From contig CAYWNA010000268.1 in NCBI GenBank assembly GCA_964459305.1, positions 1 through 18,151 on the forward strand: DNA of 18,151 nucleotides. The letters are read 5' to 3'. Source of the DNA: CAYWNA01 sp964459305 (lineage in GTDB: Bacteria > Planctomycetota > Planctomycetia > Pirellulales > Pirellulaceae). Shown here piece after piece: positions 1 through 9,100 of the stretch. Every line of letters begins with the position of its first letter. Positions within the stretch are counted from its first letter, which is position 1. The notes under the pieces are model-generated. The model was not told the DNA's origin, did no database searches, and was given only the letters and a program-made list of their open reading frames with translations. The position numbers were made by a program, and so were the translations under genes.

Positions 1-55
1 CGGCGGGAGCCTCGCCCTCCCACATGGGCAGCCTTAACTCCACGGAAGAGAAATC
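1..55. repeat. 55-bp direct repeat, left copy (downstream of RR1)
   Basis: Identical to 16549-16603 except at one position (A at 24, G at 16572). It begins inside the right arm of the GGGAGGGCGA palindrome, so the rest of that palindrome probably lies just left of the window. Bases 56-152 show nothing recognisable apart from an 8-bp palindrome CCACGTGG at 122-129. Confidence 0.85.
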
Positions 56-152
56 CGAAAGCTCAATGGGCCAGGGAACGGTCTCTTGGGTGGACCTTCC
101 CGCGCAACAACTTGGGTCCTGCCACGTGGTTACCGCTTGGGATATCGCCGAC

Positions 153-875
153 TCAGTCCCCGACGATGCACTCCAGCTTGGTTCGTAGCTCGGCCAGCAC
201 TTTCGATTTGAATGTGCTCTTGGTGCTCTGCAGGACGTCGATCGTCTCTTTGATCGCGATTCGATGAAACGGTTGTTGCGGGCAGTCGAGTAGGTCGCAC
301 AGCGCCCGGTACTTTGCTTCGTTGGGAAACTGTCCCGAACGGATTTCGAGTAATTCCGAGAGACAGGCGGCCAGCGTTCGCACGGTAAGAACTGGCACTC
401 CGGTTTCGTTCGCACCATTGGTTGAGTCAGCCTCCACGGCGTCATCCAATTCGTCTGCGCACTGACGAAGGCGCGTGACGACGGTTCTCTGCGCCCGCAC
501 GTTGTCCGCATTCTCGATGGCGGGCCGTACGTGTTTCATCAGTTCCTTGAAATCCAACGGCTTCGTCAGATAGGCGTTCACGGAAGTCCCAACGGAATAG
601 ATGGCGGTGTCAAGCGATGGGTAGCCGGTCACCAGGATCATCGGAATGTTCCCGGCGATGCGTCTGGCTTCCGTGACGAGCCGCATCTCTGGGTTTCTGG
701 GCATGCGTATGTCAGCAATGACAAGATCAAAGCGATGGTTTCGAAGCTTTGCCAGTGCTTCGTCTGCGTCGGCTGCCGCTTCGCACTCGTATCCTTCGCG
801 GCGAAGCATCCGGCATGTGGCTTCTCGAAAAGTCTCCTCGTCGTCGGCGAGCAAAATAGTTCCAGAATCAGCCAT
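153..875 (-). CDS. Response regulator: receiver domain plus unidentified C-terminal region (RR1)
   Basis: A 240-aa protein whose first ~120 residues form a CheY-like receiver that should accept phosphate from a histidine kinase. Visible residues are the acidic pair D11/D12, phospho-acceptor D55 (in VIADIRMP), T83, and Y102 with K105 in AYLTKP. Residues ~125-240 match no output domain I recognise: no helix-turn-helix, GGDEF, HD-GYP or AAA+ motif. The composition there looks helical, with a low-complexity stretch around 148-160. The start is taken as the ATG at 875 because GGAG (883-886) lies 7 nt upstream; an in-frame GTG at 890 would add five residues (MWSET). The gene follows the 1612-aa kinase after a 341-bp spacer, so that kinase is the likely partner. 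The receiver is nearly identical to RR2 at 15656-16036, which ends just after the receiver. Receiver call very secure; function of the tail unknown. Confidence 0.93.
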   Translation of the reverse strand: MADSGTILLADDEETFREATCRMLRREGYECEAAADADEALAKLRNHRFDLVIADIRMPRNPEMRLVTEARRIAGNIPMILVTGYPSLDTAIYSVGTSVNAYLTKPLDFKELMKHVRPAIENADNVRAQRTVVTRLRQCADELDDAVEADSTNGANETGVPVLTVRTLAACLSELLEIRSGQFPNEAKYRALCDLLDCPQQPFHRIAIKETIDVLQSTKSTFKSKVLAELRTKLECIVGD

Positions 876-882
876 AGTTTCA

Positions 883-886
883 CTCC
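883..886 (-). promoter_or_regulatory. Ribosome binding site deciding the RR1 start
   Basis: On the minus strand GGAG lies 7 nt before the ATG at 873-875. The upstream GTG at 888-890 overlaps this region and has no comparable site, so the ATG is preferred. The paralogous RR2 has the same GGAG at the same spacing. Confidence 0.6.
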
Positions 887-944
887 ACACAACGTTAGGG
901 AGGTCATCGTCCCGTCGACATCTGAGCTCTCCACTTCCCTTTCA

Positions 945-976
945 GTCTGCTACATGTTATCGACCGGAGGATTCCT
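945..976 (-). promoter_or_regulatory. Conserved 32-bp element upstream of RR1 (copy A)
   Basis: This segment matches 16087-16118 at 30 of 32 positions, while DNA on both sides is much more diverged. It ends 70 nt upstream of the RR1 ATG; the other copy ends 51 nt upstream of the RR2 ATG. On the minus strand it begins AGGAATCCTC and continues GGTCGATAACATGT. The AGGA-A-TCCT arms form a small inverted repeat. Position and conservation suggest a promoter or regulator site in front of both receiver genes. I cannot assign it to a sigma factor; the GGAAT could be an ECF-type -35 but that is weak. Confidence 0.5.
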
Positions 977-1044
977 GCTGCAACAGCAATAGCATTTGTC
1001 AGCTCTGCCCAGCCCGTAATTCCCTGGCGATGAATCAATCAACT

Positions 1045-1064
1045 GCGAAATTTTCGCACTCGAC
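1045..1064 (-). promoter_or_regulatory. Conserved inverted-repeat motif in the kinase-RR1 spacer (copy A)
   Basis: The 20-bp block matches 16278-16297 at 18 of 20 positions. Both copies contain GCGA and TCGC arms separated by five bases; the two differences fall in that central spacer. In this copy the palindrome is longer: TGCGAAA-T-TTTCGCA at 1044-1058, with perfect 7-bp arms. It could be an operator, or a symmetric remnant of the ancestral spacer. Confidence 0.4.
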
Positions 1065-1216
1065 ACGCCTCGGTCGAAGGGCCGTGGAAACGATCGATGG
1101 GATTCCTTTGCTTGAGTTGCAGGCGACTTCAACATGATGCCTCAACCGTGCGAAAGCGATCCAATCAAACGGCTCGAAAGGACGAGGCCGTCGCCTCCGG
1201 CCCGCCGTCAGGCAAT

Positions 1217-4200
1217 TCACGTGCAAACCAGTTCAAGCGGCAAGAAGACATGGAACACGGTTCCTCGGTTGGATGTCGTTTCGAACTCCACTTTTCCGTT
1301 GAGTGCTTCGACCACGTTTTTGACTGTCGCCAGGCCGAGGCCCATACCTTTTGTCGCTGCTTCATCGGTCTTGGACGTGACAAACGGCTCGAAAATGCGA
1401 TGCTGTATGTCCTGGGGAATGCCCTTTCCCTGATCCCGAACGCTTATCTTGACGGCGTCATCGATCAATTCGGCAGCGACGCTTATCGTCTGGCCTTCAC
1501 CAGATGCCTCGATCGCGTTTACGAGCAGGTTTTGCAGGATTTGATGGACGCTGCCTGCGGGCAACCTGACGGTCAATTCTTCTGGCACCCGTTCCACCTC
1601 GATCGCTACCTCGTGCTCTCGCCGTAGCGGGTCGAGTAGCATGACCACGTCGCGGACGGATTCGGCCAGGTTCTCTTTACTGGGCGACTCCGCGCAGGGG
1701 GAGTACAGTGTGTACATTTGACGCACAACGTGCGCGATGCGATCGATCTCTTTGTCGATTCGCTCCACCATGTCGCGGTCGGGATGGTCGTCGGGCACGG
1801 CGTCGCGGATCAGGTGGAAGGAGTTCTTGATGCCAGCCAAAGGGTTGTTGATCTCGTGGGCCACCTGAGCAGCCATCCGGCCGGTAGCGGCCATTCTCTC
1901 TGCTGCGGCGTGCTGTTGTTCGCTTTGACGCAGCGCCTCTGCCGTGCGCTTGTGTTCGGTGATATCCTCCTTCACCGCCACAAAGTGTGTGATTTCTTCC
2001 TTCGCATTCTTAACGGGAGCGATCGACGCGCTCTCCCAGTACAGCTCACCGTTCTTTTTCTTGTTGTGCAACTCCCCCCGCCACTCTTTGCCGGCCGTGA
2101 TCGTCTTCCACAGTTCCTCGTACTCCTCGGGGGGCGTCTCCCCCGATTTCAGAATACTGGGTTTTTCGCCGATGACTTCCTCGAAGCTGTAACCGGTGAC
2201 CTCGCAGAACTTGGGATTTGCATACTCGATCGAGCCATTCCGATCGGTGATGACGATCGATGCGGGAGAATGCTCGACGGAAGCGGACAACTTGCGCTCC
2301 GCATCTTCAGCATGCGTCCGGGCGACGGCAATGGCCAACACGTTTGCCGCACCTTGCAGGAAGTTGGCGTCGTCCGTGGTGAAGGTTCGCCGCCGTATCG
2401 TATGGGCGCCGAGAACACCCCACGAAGCTTCGAGACCGCCAATGATCACGCTCATCCCGCTGACCACACCATGCTCGCGCAACAGCGGCGAGCCGGAAAA
2501 CCGACTCTCGCTCCTGAGATCTTCGACGATGACCGGCTCGCTGGAGAGCAACGTATATCCGGCTTGCGAATCCCGTCCGGCTCCAACGCAGGCTTGCCCC
2601 ACCAAGCCTGTGTTCCAGCCCTGGCCGGCCCGCAGCCGAAGCAGTTCCTTGTCGGGCAACAGTTCGAGAACCTTGGTGTATTCGACGTCCAGTGTCTCGG
2701 CGAGACGCCTTACCGTTCCATTCATCAGATCGGTCAAGTCTCCATCACCCAAAGCAAGTTGGCCCAACTCCGCCAGCGCCGCCTGTTGGCGAGCGCGTAC
2801 TCGCAACGTCTCCTCCGCCTGCTTGCGCTCGGTGATGTCGCGCGTGACGGCAGCGATTCCAACCGGCCTGCCATCGTCGCCGAGCAGAAAGGACCCGTTC
2901 ACCTCGACCCAGACCTTCGAACCGTCTTTGCAAATGTGCTCGACCTCCAACTTGACCGGTCGAGTCAGAGCATCCGGGTCTTCTTCGCCCGAGGCGAGTA
3001 TTTCCGCCATCGTCTTTCTTGCCAGGGCGGCGGAAGCGGGAGTGACAACTTCGTCCAACGTCTGCTGCATCGCTTCGTCTGCGGTGTAACCCAGCAAGGA
3101 CTCCACCGAGGGACTGATGTACGTCCATTGGAAGTCCAGATCGCAGGTCCAAATCACGTCATCGATGTTCTCGGCAAGCAGCCGGTAGCGTTTCTCACTT
3201 TCCCGCAGCGACTTCTCGGCCTGCCTACGGTCCGTGATGTCCATCAGCAGCCCAAGAGAGCCCACAGAGCGATCCGCTTCCTCTCCGAATGCATGCACCG
3301 ACGCGTCCGTCAGCCAGCGCTCTTCGCCACCGCGAGTCCGTATCCGCATATCGTTTCGGATACGTGCGTCTCTCTCGGTTCTTGCTTTCTGCTCGGCCTC
3401 CTCGGGCGACAGATCTTGACGATTGCCAACAATGACGATTTCTTCGATGATCGCGTCCCAGAGTTCGGGAGTGAACTCCTCGTTCGAGTATCCGGTCAGC
3501 GCTCGTATGCCCTCGCCAACGAAATCGTACGTGTTGGTCGTATAGTTCCGGCAATACGGGACGGCCCCGGCCGCCTCGATCGCGTTTTGGTATCGGCGAT
3601 GGTTCTCTGCAAGCGCCTCCTCGGCCCGCTTGCGCTCGGTGATGTCGCGGAAACTCCACACGCGGCCGGCGATCTTGCCGTCCCGGACCAGCGGGCACGA
3701 GTACCGTTCATACACGCGGCCGTCCTTGAAGTCCAAGGCGTCGAGGTCTTCGTCGGTCGATCCGTGCAGCGCTTCGACCTTGGCATGGAAGCCTTCCGGG
3801 TCGACCAACTGCCCGGCGGCGTGGGCGAGCAGTTTCGCATCGTCGCCGGTGGCCAACAACTCATCGGGCACGTGCCACATCTCCCACATCCGGGAGTTCG
3901 AGTGCGTGACCCGGCCGTTCTCATTCACCACCAGAATGCCGTCCGCGGTGGATTCGAGCGTGGCTCGGAGCAGTTTCTCGCTCTGGCGAAGTGCTCTTTC
4001 GGCCTGTGCGTGCTCCGCCATTTCCTGCCTCAACTGCTCGTTGGCCTCGGTCAGCTCGGCAGTCCGCTCCTCCACCCGATGTTCCAGCTCGTCGTGAGCC
4101 TTCTGCAGCGCTGCCTCCGCCCGCTTGCGATCGTTGATGTCACGGCCTTCCGGGATCAGTAGGCAGACGTTTCCCGCTTCGTCTTTGACCGGGTTGAGCG

Positions 4201-6055
4201 AGAAGTCCACGTAGTGGATTGTCCCGTCGGGAGCCGGATGAGAGGCTTCGAAGCGGACAAACTCCCCGGCGGCGGCTCTGCGCACGGCATCGCGCAAACG
4301 GTTCTGGTGTTCGGCCGAATGGGCCCACCAGGCCGTTTCCCAGAACGGTTTGCCCAACACGTCGGCTTCCTCGACGCCAGCGAAGCGCAGGGCCGTCTGA
4401 TTGGCCTCGATGAGCGTCCCGTCGGGCGTCATCAGGCCAATGAATTGAAACGTCTGGTTGAACAGCGCACGGAACTTCCGTTCACTTTCCCGGAGCACCT
4501 TCTCCGTATCTTTGCGCTGGATGGCCGTTGCCAGCGTGTTTGCCGCCACTTTCAGGGCGTCCAGTTCTCCGGCGGACCACTCGCGCTCGGCTCGGCACTC
4601 GTCCAGTCCGATGAATCCCCACCAGTTCCCGTCCACGAAGATCGGGACCGAGGCAAGGGATTGGATGCCTTGAGCGGCCAGCACCTTCTGTTCGTCGGGC
4701 GGGAAGTCCCTAACGTGGCCGTAAAGGACCTCGCGGCGTGCCAATGTATCTTGCCAGCGGACGATTCCATGGGCGCGAAAACTGAAGTCCTGGAGTTCCG
4801 GGGCGTCGATCTGCGGCGTGATGCCCGGTGCCGCCCACTCGTAGCGCTGGCTGGTCAGCAGTTGGCCGTCTTCGTCGGTGTGGTTTTCAAAGATGTAGAC
4901 CCGGCTGACGCCGGCCATCGTGCCCAATCGGGCCAGTACCGCCTGAATGTCGTGCTCCCAATCGCCTGTCCGCAAAAACCGGTCTGCGGCGAACGCGACC
5001 GCTTCCAGAACGGCGTCTCGCCGACGCAGCGCCTCCTCGGCCCGCTTGCGCTCGGTGATGTCGCGGGCGATCCCCAACACGACGCGACATCCTTCGATGG
5101 TCGCGGGGAACGTCCTGATTTCCACCGGAACCTGAAGGCCGTTCTTCGTGTTCAAGAGGAATTCATCCGGACCAGTGGGCTTCCCCAGGAGATTCGTAGC
5201 CAACAGCAAGGCCGCTCTGGGGGCGTCTTTGAGCGACAAAAGCTTCACGCTGGGGTGAAGAAAACTCTTCCCCAGTAATTCCTCCTTGTCGTAGCCCACC
5301 AATTGCTCCGCAGCCCTATTGGCGTCTAGGAAGTTGCCTTTGAGATCATTCAGGTAGTAGGCGTCCGGTGCCGAATCGAAGATTATCCTCAGCCGCTGCT
5401 CCGATCTCTTCAGGGCCTCCTCGGCCTGTTTGCGTTTGGTGATGTCGGTGATCAAGCCGAGGGTCTGGTTTGCGAAGGCAATATTCTCATCCGGATCGAT
5501 GACTGCAATCCCTTCTTGGGTAGTTTCTGTCAGAGTCCTGAGCCTTGCTTGCAACTCTTGGAGGGCGAGCTCAGTCCGCTTTCGCTCGGTAACGTCGCGT
5601 GCGACATGTACGCTACCGACCAGACGCCCCGTCGCATCCCGAAGTGGGGAGACGGACACGAGGAAATCGCTCCCAAGCCTCTTTTCGTGGACCTCGGCCG
5701 TATGTTCCTCGCCGTCCTGGAGTAGTTGCGAATGCGGGCAAGACTGCGGAGGCTCGTCCGTCCCGTGGAGGCAGCTGTAGCAGGTCTGGCCGACACACTG
5801 CTCCTTGGTAAGGCCCAGCCGATCGGCCATCGCTTGGTTGACCTGCACAATCCGGTGCTGCGTATCCAGAGTGGCGATCGGGTCCGACATAGTGTCGAAA
5901 ACCTGTTCCCACTTCACTAGTGTCTGCAGGGCGGGAGCGTCGACTCGGAGGCGGACGCCAGCGCCTTGCTCGCTGAGCAAGGGCTCTCCGTCCTGGCATT
6001 CGCCTTGAGGTGAGGAGGCCCCCGAGCTGATTCTTTCCGATTTCTTGGTCGCCAT
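1217..6055 (-). CDS. Multi-PAS/GAF sensor histidine kinase, 1612 aa (HK2)
   Basis: Soluble hybrid-sensor kinase; no membrane segment seen, so probably cytosolic. Domain order (residues): PAS 51-158 with C92, H97, C106, H108; a collapsed PAS 173-208; PAS 222-336; GAF 350-515; PAS 528-643; coiled coil 645-690; PAS 695-808, 822-943 and 957-1076; GAF 1090-1250; PAS 1256-1368; HisKA/HATPase 1389-1607. The linkers carry the usual DITERKxAEEAL signature. Catalytic marks are H1400 in VAHEINNPLAGI, N1513 in LVNAIEAS, D1541 in DQGKGIP, and GMGLGL 1570-1575. No receiver is fused on. The ATG start has GGAG 8 nt upstream (6064-6067) and gives N-terminal motif numbering identical to the two paralogues. It starts 100 bp after the giant kinase, so co-transcription is likely, and is followed by RR1, the probable phosphate acceptor. 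Ligands are unknown. Confidence 0.95.
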   Translation of the reverse strand: MATKKSERISSGASSPQGECQDGEPLLSEQGAGVRLRVDAPALQTLVKWEQVFDTMSDPIATLDTQHRIVQVNQAMADRLGLTKEQCVGQTCYSCLHGTDEPPQSCPHSQLLQDGEEHTAEVHEKRLGSDFLVSVSPLRDATGRLVGSVHVARDVTERKRTELALQELQARLRTLTETTQEGIAVIDPDENIAFANQTLGLITDITKRKQAEEALKRSEQRLRIIFDSAPDAYYLNDLKGNFLDANRAAEQLVGYDKEELLGKSFLHPSVKLLSLKDAPRAALLLATNLLGKPTGPDEFLLNTKNGLQVPVEIRTFPATIEGCRVVLGIARDITERKRAEEALRRRDAVLEAVAFAADRFLRTGDWEHDIQAVLARLGTMAGVSRVYIFENHTDEDGQLLTSQRYEWAAPGITPQIDAPELQDFSFRAHGIVRWQDTLARREVLYGHVRDFPPDEQKVLAAQGIQSLASVPIFVDGNWWGFIGLDECRAEREWSAGELDALKVAANTLATAIQRKDTEKVLRESERKFRALFNQTFQFIGLMTPDGTLIEANQTALRFAGVEEADVLGKPFWETAWWAHSAEHQNRLRDAVRRAAAGEFVRFEASHPAPDGTIHYVDFSLNPVKDEAGNVCLLIPEGRDINDRKRAEAALQKAHDELEHRVEERTAELTEANEQLRQEMAEHAQAERALRQSEKLLRATLESTADGILVVNENGRVTHSNSRMWEMWHVPDELLATGDDAKLLAHAAGQLVDPEGFHAKVEALHGSTDEDLDALDFKDGRVYERYSCPLVRDGKIAGRVWSFRDITERKRAEEALAENHRRYQNAIEAAGAVPYCRNYTTNTYDFVGEGIRALTGYSNEEFTPELWDAIIEEIVIVGNRQDLSPEEAEQKARTERDARIRNDMRIRTRGGEERWLTDASVHAFGEEADRSVGSLGLLMDITDRRQAEKSLRESEKRYRLLAENIDDVIWTCDLDFQWTYISPSVESLLGYTADEAMQQTLDEVVTPASAALARKTMAEILASGEEDPDALTRPVKLEVEHICKDGSKVWVEVNGSFLLGDDGRPVGIAAVTRDITERKQAEETLRVRARQQAALAELGQLALGDGDLTDLMNGTVRRLAETLDVEYTKVLELLPDKELLRLRAGQGWNTGLVGQACVGAGRDSQAGYTLLSSEPVIVEDLRSESRFSGSPLLREHGVVSGMSVIIGGLEASWGVLGAHTIRRRTFTTDDANFLQGAANVLAIAVARTHAEDAERKLSASVEHSPASIVITDRNGSIEYANPKFCEVTGYSFEEVIGEKPSILKSGETPPEEYEELWKTITAGKEWRGELHNKKKNGELYWESASIAPVKNAKEEITHFVAVKEDITEHKRTAEALRQSEQQHAAAERMAATGRMAAQVAHEINNPLAGIKNSFHLIRDAVPDDHPDRDMVERIDKEIDRIAHVVRQMYTLYSPCAESPSKENLAESVRDVVMLLDPLRREHEVAIEVERVPEELTVRLPAGSVHQILQNLLVNAIEASGEGQTISVAAELIDDAVKISVRDQGKGIPQDIQHRIFEPFVTSKTDEAATKGMGLGLATVKNVVEALNGKVEFETTSNRGTVFHVFLPLELVCT
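3612..3650 (-). repeat. 39-bp exact direct repeat, copy 1 (PAS linker)
   Basis: Identical to 5028-5066. It encodes the inter-PAS linker RDITERKRAEEAL. Close variants recur through both large kinases, but this pair is the longest exact match I noticed in HK2. Recombination between the pair would remove or duplicate 1,416 bp, which is a whole number of codons (472), so the frame would survive. Confidence 0.85.
5028..5066 (-). repeat. 39-bp exact direct repeat, copy 2 (PAS linker)
   Basis: Second copy of the 3612-3650 repeat, in the linker after the residue 222-336 PAS domain of the 1612-aa kinase. Confidence 0.85.
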
Positions 6056-6155
6056 GACTGCGTCTCCGAACCGGCGCGGCGCCGGGCAACCCGAAGCGTA
6101 GGTGACTCAGGACAGAGGTTTCTTGCTCTCGTCTATCGGCTCGTCGTCAAACGAT
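6056..6155. other. 100-bp gap between the two large kinases
   Basis: The gap holds the GGAG ribosome site of the downstream kinase at 6064-6067 and a GC-rich imperfect palindrome (CCGGC 6071-6075, GCCGG 6081-6085). There is no T tract, so it is not a convincing terminator. The short distance is compatible with read-through from the giant kinase. Confidence 0.5.
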
Positions 6156-9100
6156 TTACGTACAAACCACGCCAAGCGGTAAGAGCACATGGAAAACCGT
6201 TCCTTGGTTGGGTGTCGTTTCGAACTCGATTGTTCCGCCCAGGGATTCGACGATGCTCTTGACTGTCGAAAGGCCCAGGCCCATCCCCTTTGTCGCCGTT
6301 TCATCGGTCTTGGACGTGAAAAACGGCTCGAAAACGCGATGCTGTATCTCCTGGGGAATGCCGCCACCCTGATCGCGAACGCTGATCCTGACGTTTCTTT
6401 CGGTCAGTTCGGCGGCGACGCTTACCACCTGCCCCTCACCAGACGCCTCGACCGAGTTCACAATCAGGTTTTGAAGGATTTGGTGGAGACTGCCCCTGGG
6501 CAACTTGACGGTCAACTCCTCTGGCACGCAGTCCACGTCGATCGCCACTTCGCGCTCCCGCAGCAGCGGTTCGAGCATCAGCTGCACGTCGCGGATCAAC
6601 TCACCGACCGTAACATCAACCATCGCCTCGGCCTGCGGGGAGTGAATCGTGTACATTTGACGTACGATGTGGGCGATACGCTCGATCTCCTTGTCGACGA
6701 GCGCGACCATGTCACGATCGGGATGGTCTTCGGGCACGGCATCCTTGATTAGCCAGAAGCCATTCCTGATGCCGGCCAAAGGGTTGTTGATTTCGTGGGC
6801 CACCTCGGCAGCCATTCGGCCGGTGGCGGCCAGCTTCTCGGACTCGGCCCGCAACCTTGCGGCTTGCCGCAACGACTCGTCAGCCCGTTTCTGTTCCGTA
6901 ATGTCTTGCACGACGCCCACCATTTTCAGGGGGACTCCCGCCTCGTCGTAGGATATCTCGGCTCGGGCGAGCAGATGCCGCAACTCGCCGCCGGCCCTGA
7001 TGATGCGCCACTGGAGCGTTTCCGGGCCGGCGCCGCTCGTCAGCATTGCCATCGCTTCGTCAAACACATGGAGATCGTCCGGATGGATCAAGTCGTGCAT
7101 GATTTCGACCGATGGCGGCTGGCTCTTGTCCACTTCGAAAATCCGATACAGCTCGTCGGAGCAAGTGAGTTGATCGGCGGAAAAGTCCCATTCGAAGCTG
7201 CCAACATGCGCAATCTCCTGGGCCTTGGCAAGGTTCCGTTCGCTTTCTTGCAGGGCGTCCTCCATGCGTTTGCGCTCCGTGATGTCTTCAACGCACACCT
7301 GGACCATGTCTTGTCCGGAAAGACTCAGGAACGCTGTGGAGACAAGGACGCAGAGATCGACCGTTTTGTCTTCTGCACCATAGGAAATACGGGCCTCCAC
7401 GCCGCGATATCCCTTGCCCATTCTGAAAGTATCCAGGACGGCATTGCGGATACCGCAGGTATCGCAGGCGGGTCCGAAGCCGCAACCTTTGAGATCATCC
7501 TTGGCGTGAATACATCGCAACGCCTCGCCGCCGCGCAACCCGATGGATTCTTCCTTCGGCCGGCGAGTCATATCGACAGCCGATACGTTCATTTTGCGCA
7601 CGCGCCGCTCGCGGTCGACCACTAACATAATCACGGGGGAGTTTTCGTAGATGGCGGAAAGTTCCGCCTCGCTCTCGCGCATGGCGACCACCGCCTTGCG
7701 CTCGGCCAGACCGGTGGCTAGGCTGTCGGCCAGACGCTCGAACAGCCGGATCCTCTCGATGGTGAACCGTCTCTTTTTTCGATCATTGAATTGCAGCAGG
7801 CCGAAGGCTTCCTCCCCCGCCCGGAGCGGCACCAAAGCCACGGACTCGTAGCCCTCGCCGTTACAGCGATTTCGAGTCCGGGCCTGGCGGTCCTCTCTAC
7901 TCGTGCTGGCCAACAGCTCGCTCGTGCTGTTCGTCCAGAAGCTGCCCGCGTCGGTGAAGAACGGCAGGTTCGGGTCGAAACGGCCGCAAATGACATTGCC
8001 GCACATGCACTCCAGCACGGGATTGCCTTTGCCATCGCGGATCACTTGCCCTTGATGGTCCAGCGCACATAGGCGATTTTCGGCGTCGACGAATTCGGAC
8101 GCAAAGCCTTGCGCCTCGAAGTAGGGGAAGTCTTCGCCGTTACGCAGCCGGATGCCGACGGCCTCACAGCCGGACCACTCCTGCAACAACGTCGTGGCCG
8201 ATCGCATCAGGTCGTGGAGGTGATTTCCCTTGTTGATCAGCCGCAGCAGCTCGATCGTGACCGCCCGTTCCGACTCGACATGTTTTCGCTCCGTGACGTC
8301 CCGCGTGACAACCTGAACTCCCACGAACCGATCGTTTTCCTTGATCGGCACTGCGCGGCATTCGAGTTGCAGGGGGCTTCCGTCCCTGTGAATCGATTCC
8401 AACTCGAGCATGGGAACCGGATTACCCCTGAGAAGAGCAACAAACAATCGAATGTATTTTCCGATGTCCTTGGCACGCAATGTCCCGAGCCGCGTGAACC
8501 GCCGGCCCAATAGCTCTTCCTCGGCAAACCCGGTTATCTCTTCCGCGGCTTCGTTGGCCGACGTGACTCGCCCCCATCGGTCGAGGGTGACAATGCTGTC
8601 AGGAGCCATGGCGATCAGGTCACGGTAACGGGCTTCGCTCGCCTGCAAGGCATTCTCCGCGCACCGCCGTGCCGTGATGTCCACGGTCACGCCGTCAATG
8701 CCCATAACTCGTCCTTCCCGGATAGTCTGCCGAAAAGAAGTGTGTACGTACCGAGTATCGCCCGATTTGGCCACCAGTCGATACTCGGCCACGTGCAACT
8801 CGCCTGCCAGGGCCTTCGGGAAATCGGACATGGCCCGTGGCAGATCTTCAGGATGGAAGAAATCCGTAAAAGGGCGTCCCGTGGCATCGGACGGCAAATA
8901 CCCGAGAAGCGATTCGATGGCGGGACTGACAAAAGTGATCATGCCTTCGGCATCCATCGAATAGACCATCTCCGTCAAGGTGTCCACCAAGTGGCGATAC
9001 TTCTCCTCGCTCTCGCGCAGGGCCCTTTGCGCCTGAACTTGCGCCGTGATGTCCGTGGCGATGAGCGTCGCGGCAATCACATTGCCGTCTTTCTTGACGG

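Larger units (their letters stand above)
876..1216. other. 341-bp intergenic spacer between the 1612-aa kinase and RR1
   Basis: No convincing coding sequence was seen; small frames here have no family resemblance or good ribosome site. It holds the 32-bp element (945-976), the inverted-repeat motif (1045-1064) and a stretch at 1189-1215, just after the kinase stop, that resembles 16370-16396 at about 20 of 27 positions. The spacer as a whole is a diverged, shorter relative of the HK-RR2 spacer. No rho-independent terminator with a T tract was found. Confidence 0.7.

Noticed and set aside
876..890. GTG starts five codons upstream in both receivers (890 and 16051)
   Set aside because: Both would include the GGAG ribosome site within the coding sequence; the ATGs at 875 and 16036 have that site at ideal spacing.
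1718..4162. 814-aa open frame on the plus strand
   Set aside because: It lies wholly antisense to HK2. Its translation has no domain signature and is explained by the high GC third positions of the real gene. Several other long plus-strand frames opposite HK2, HK3 and HK5 are rejected on the same grounds.
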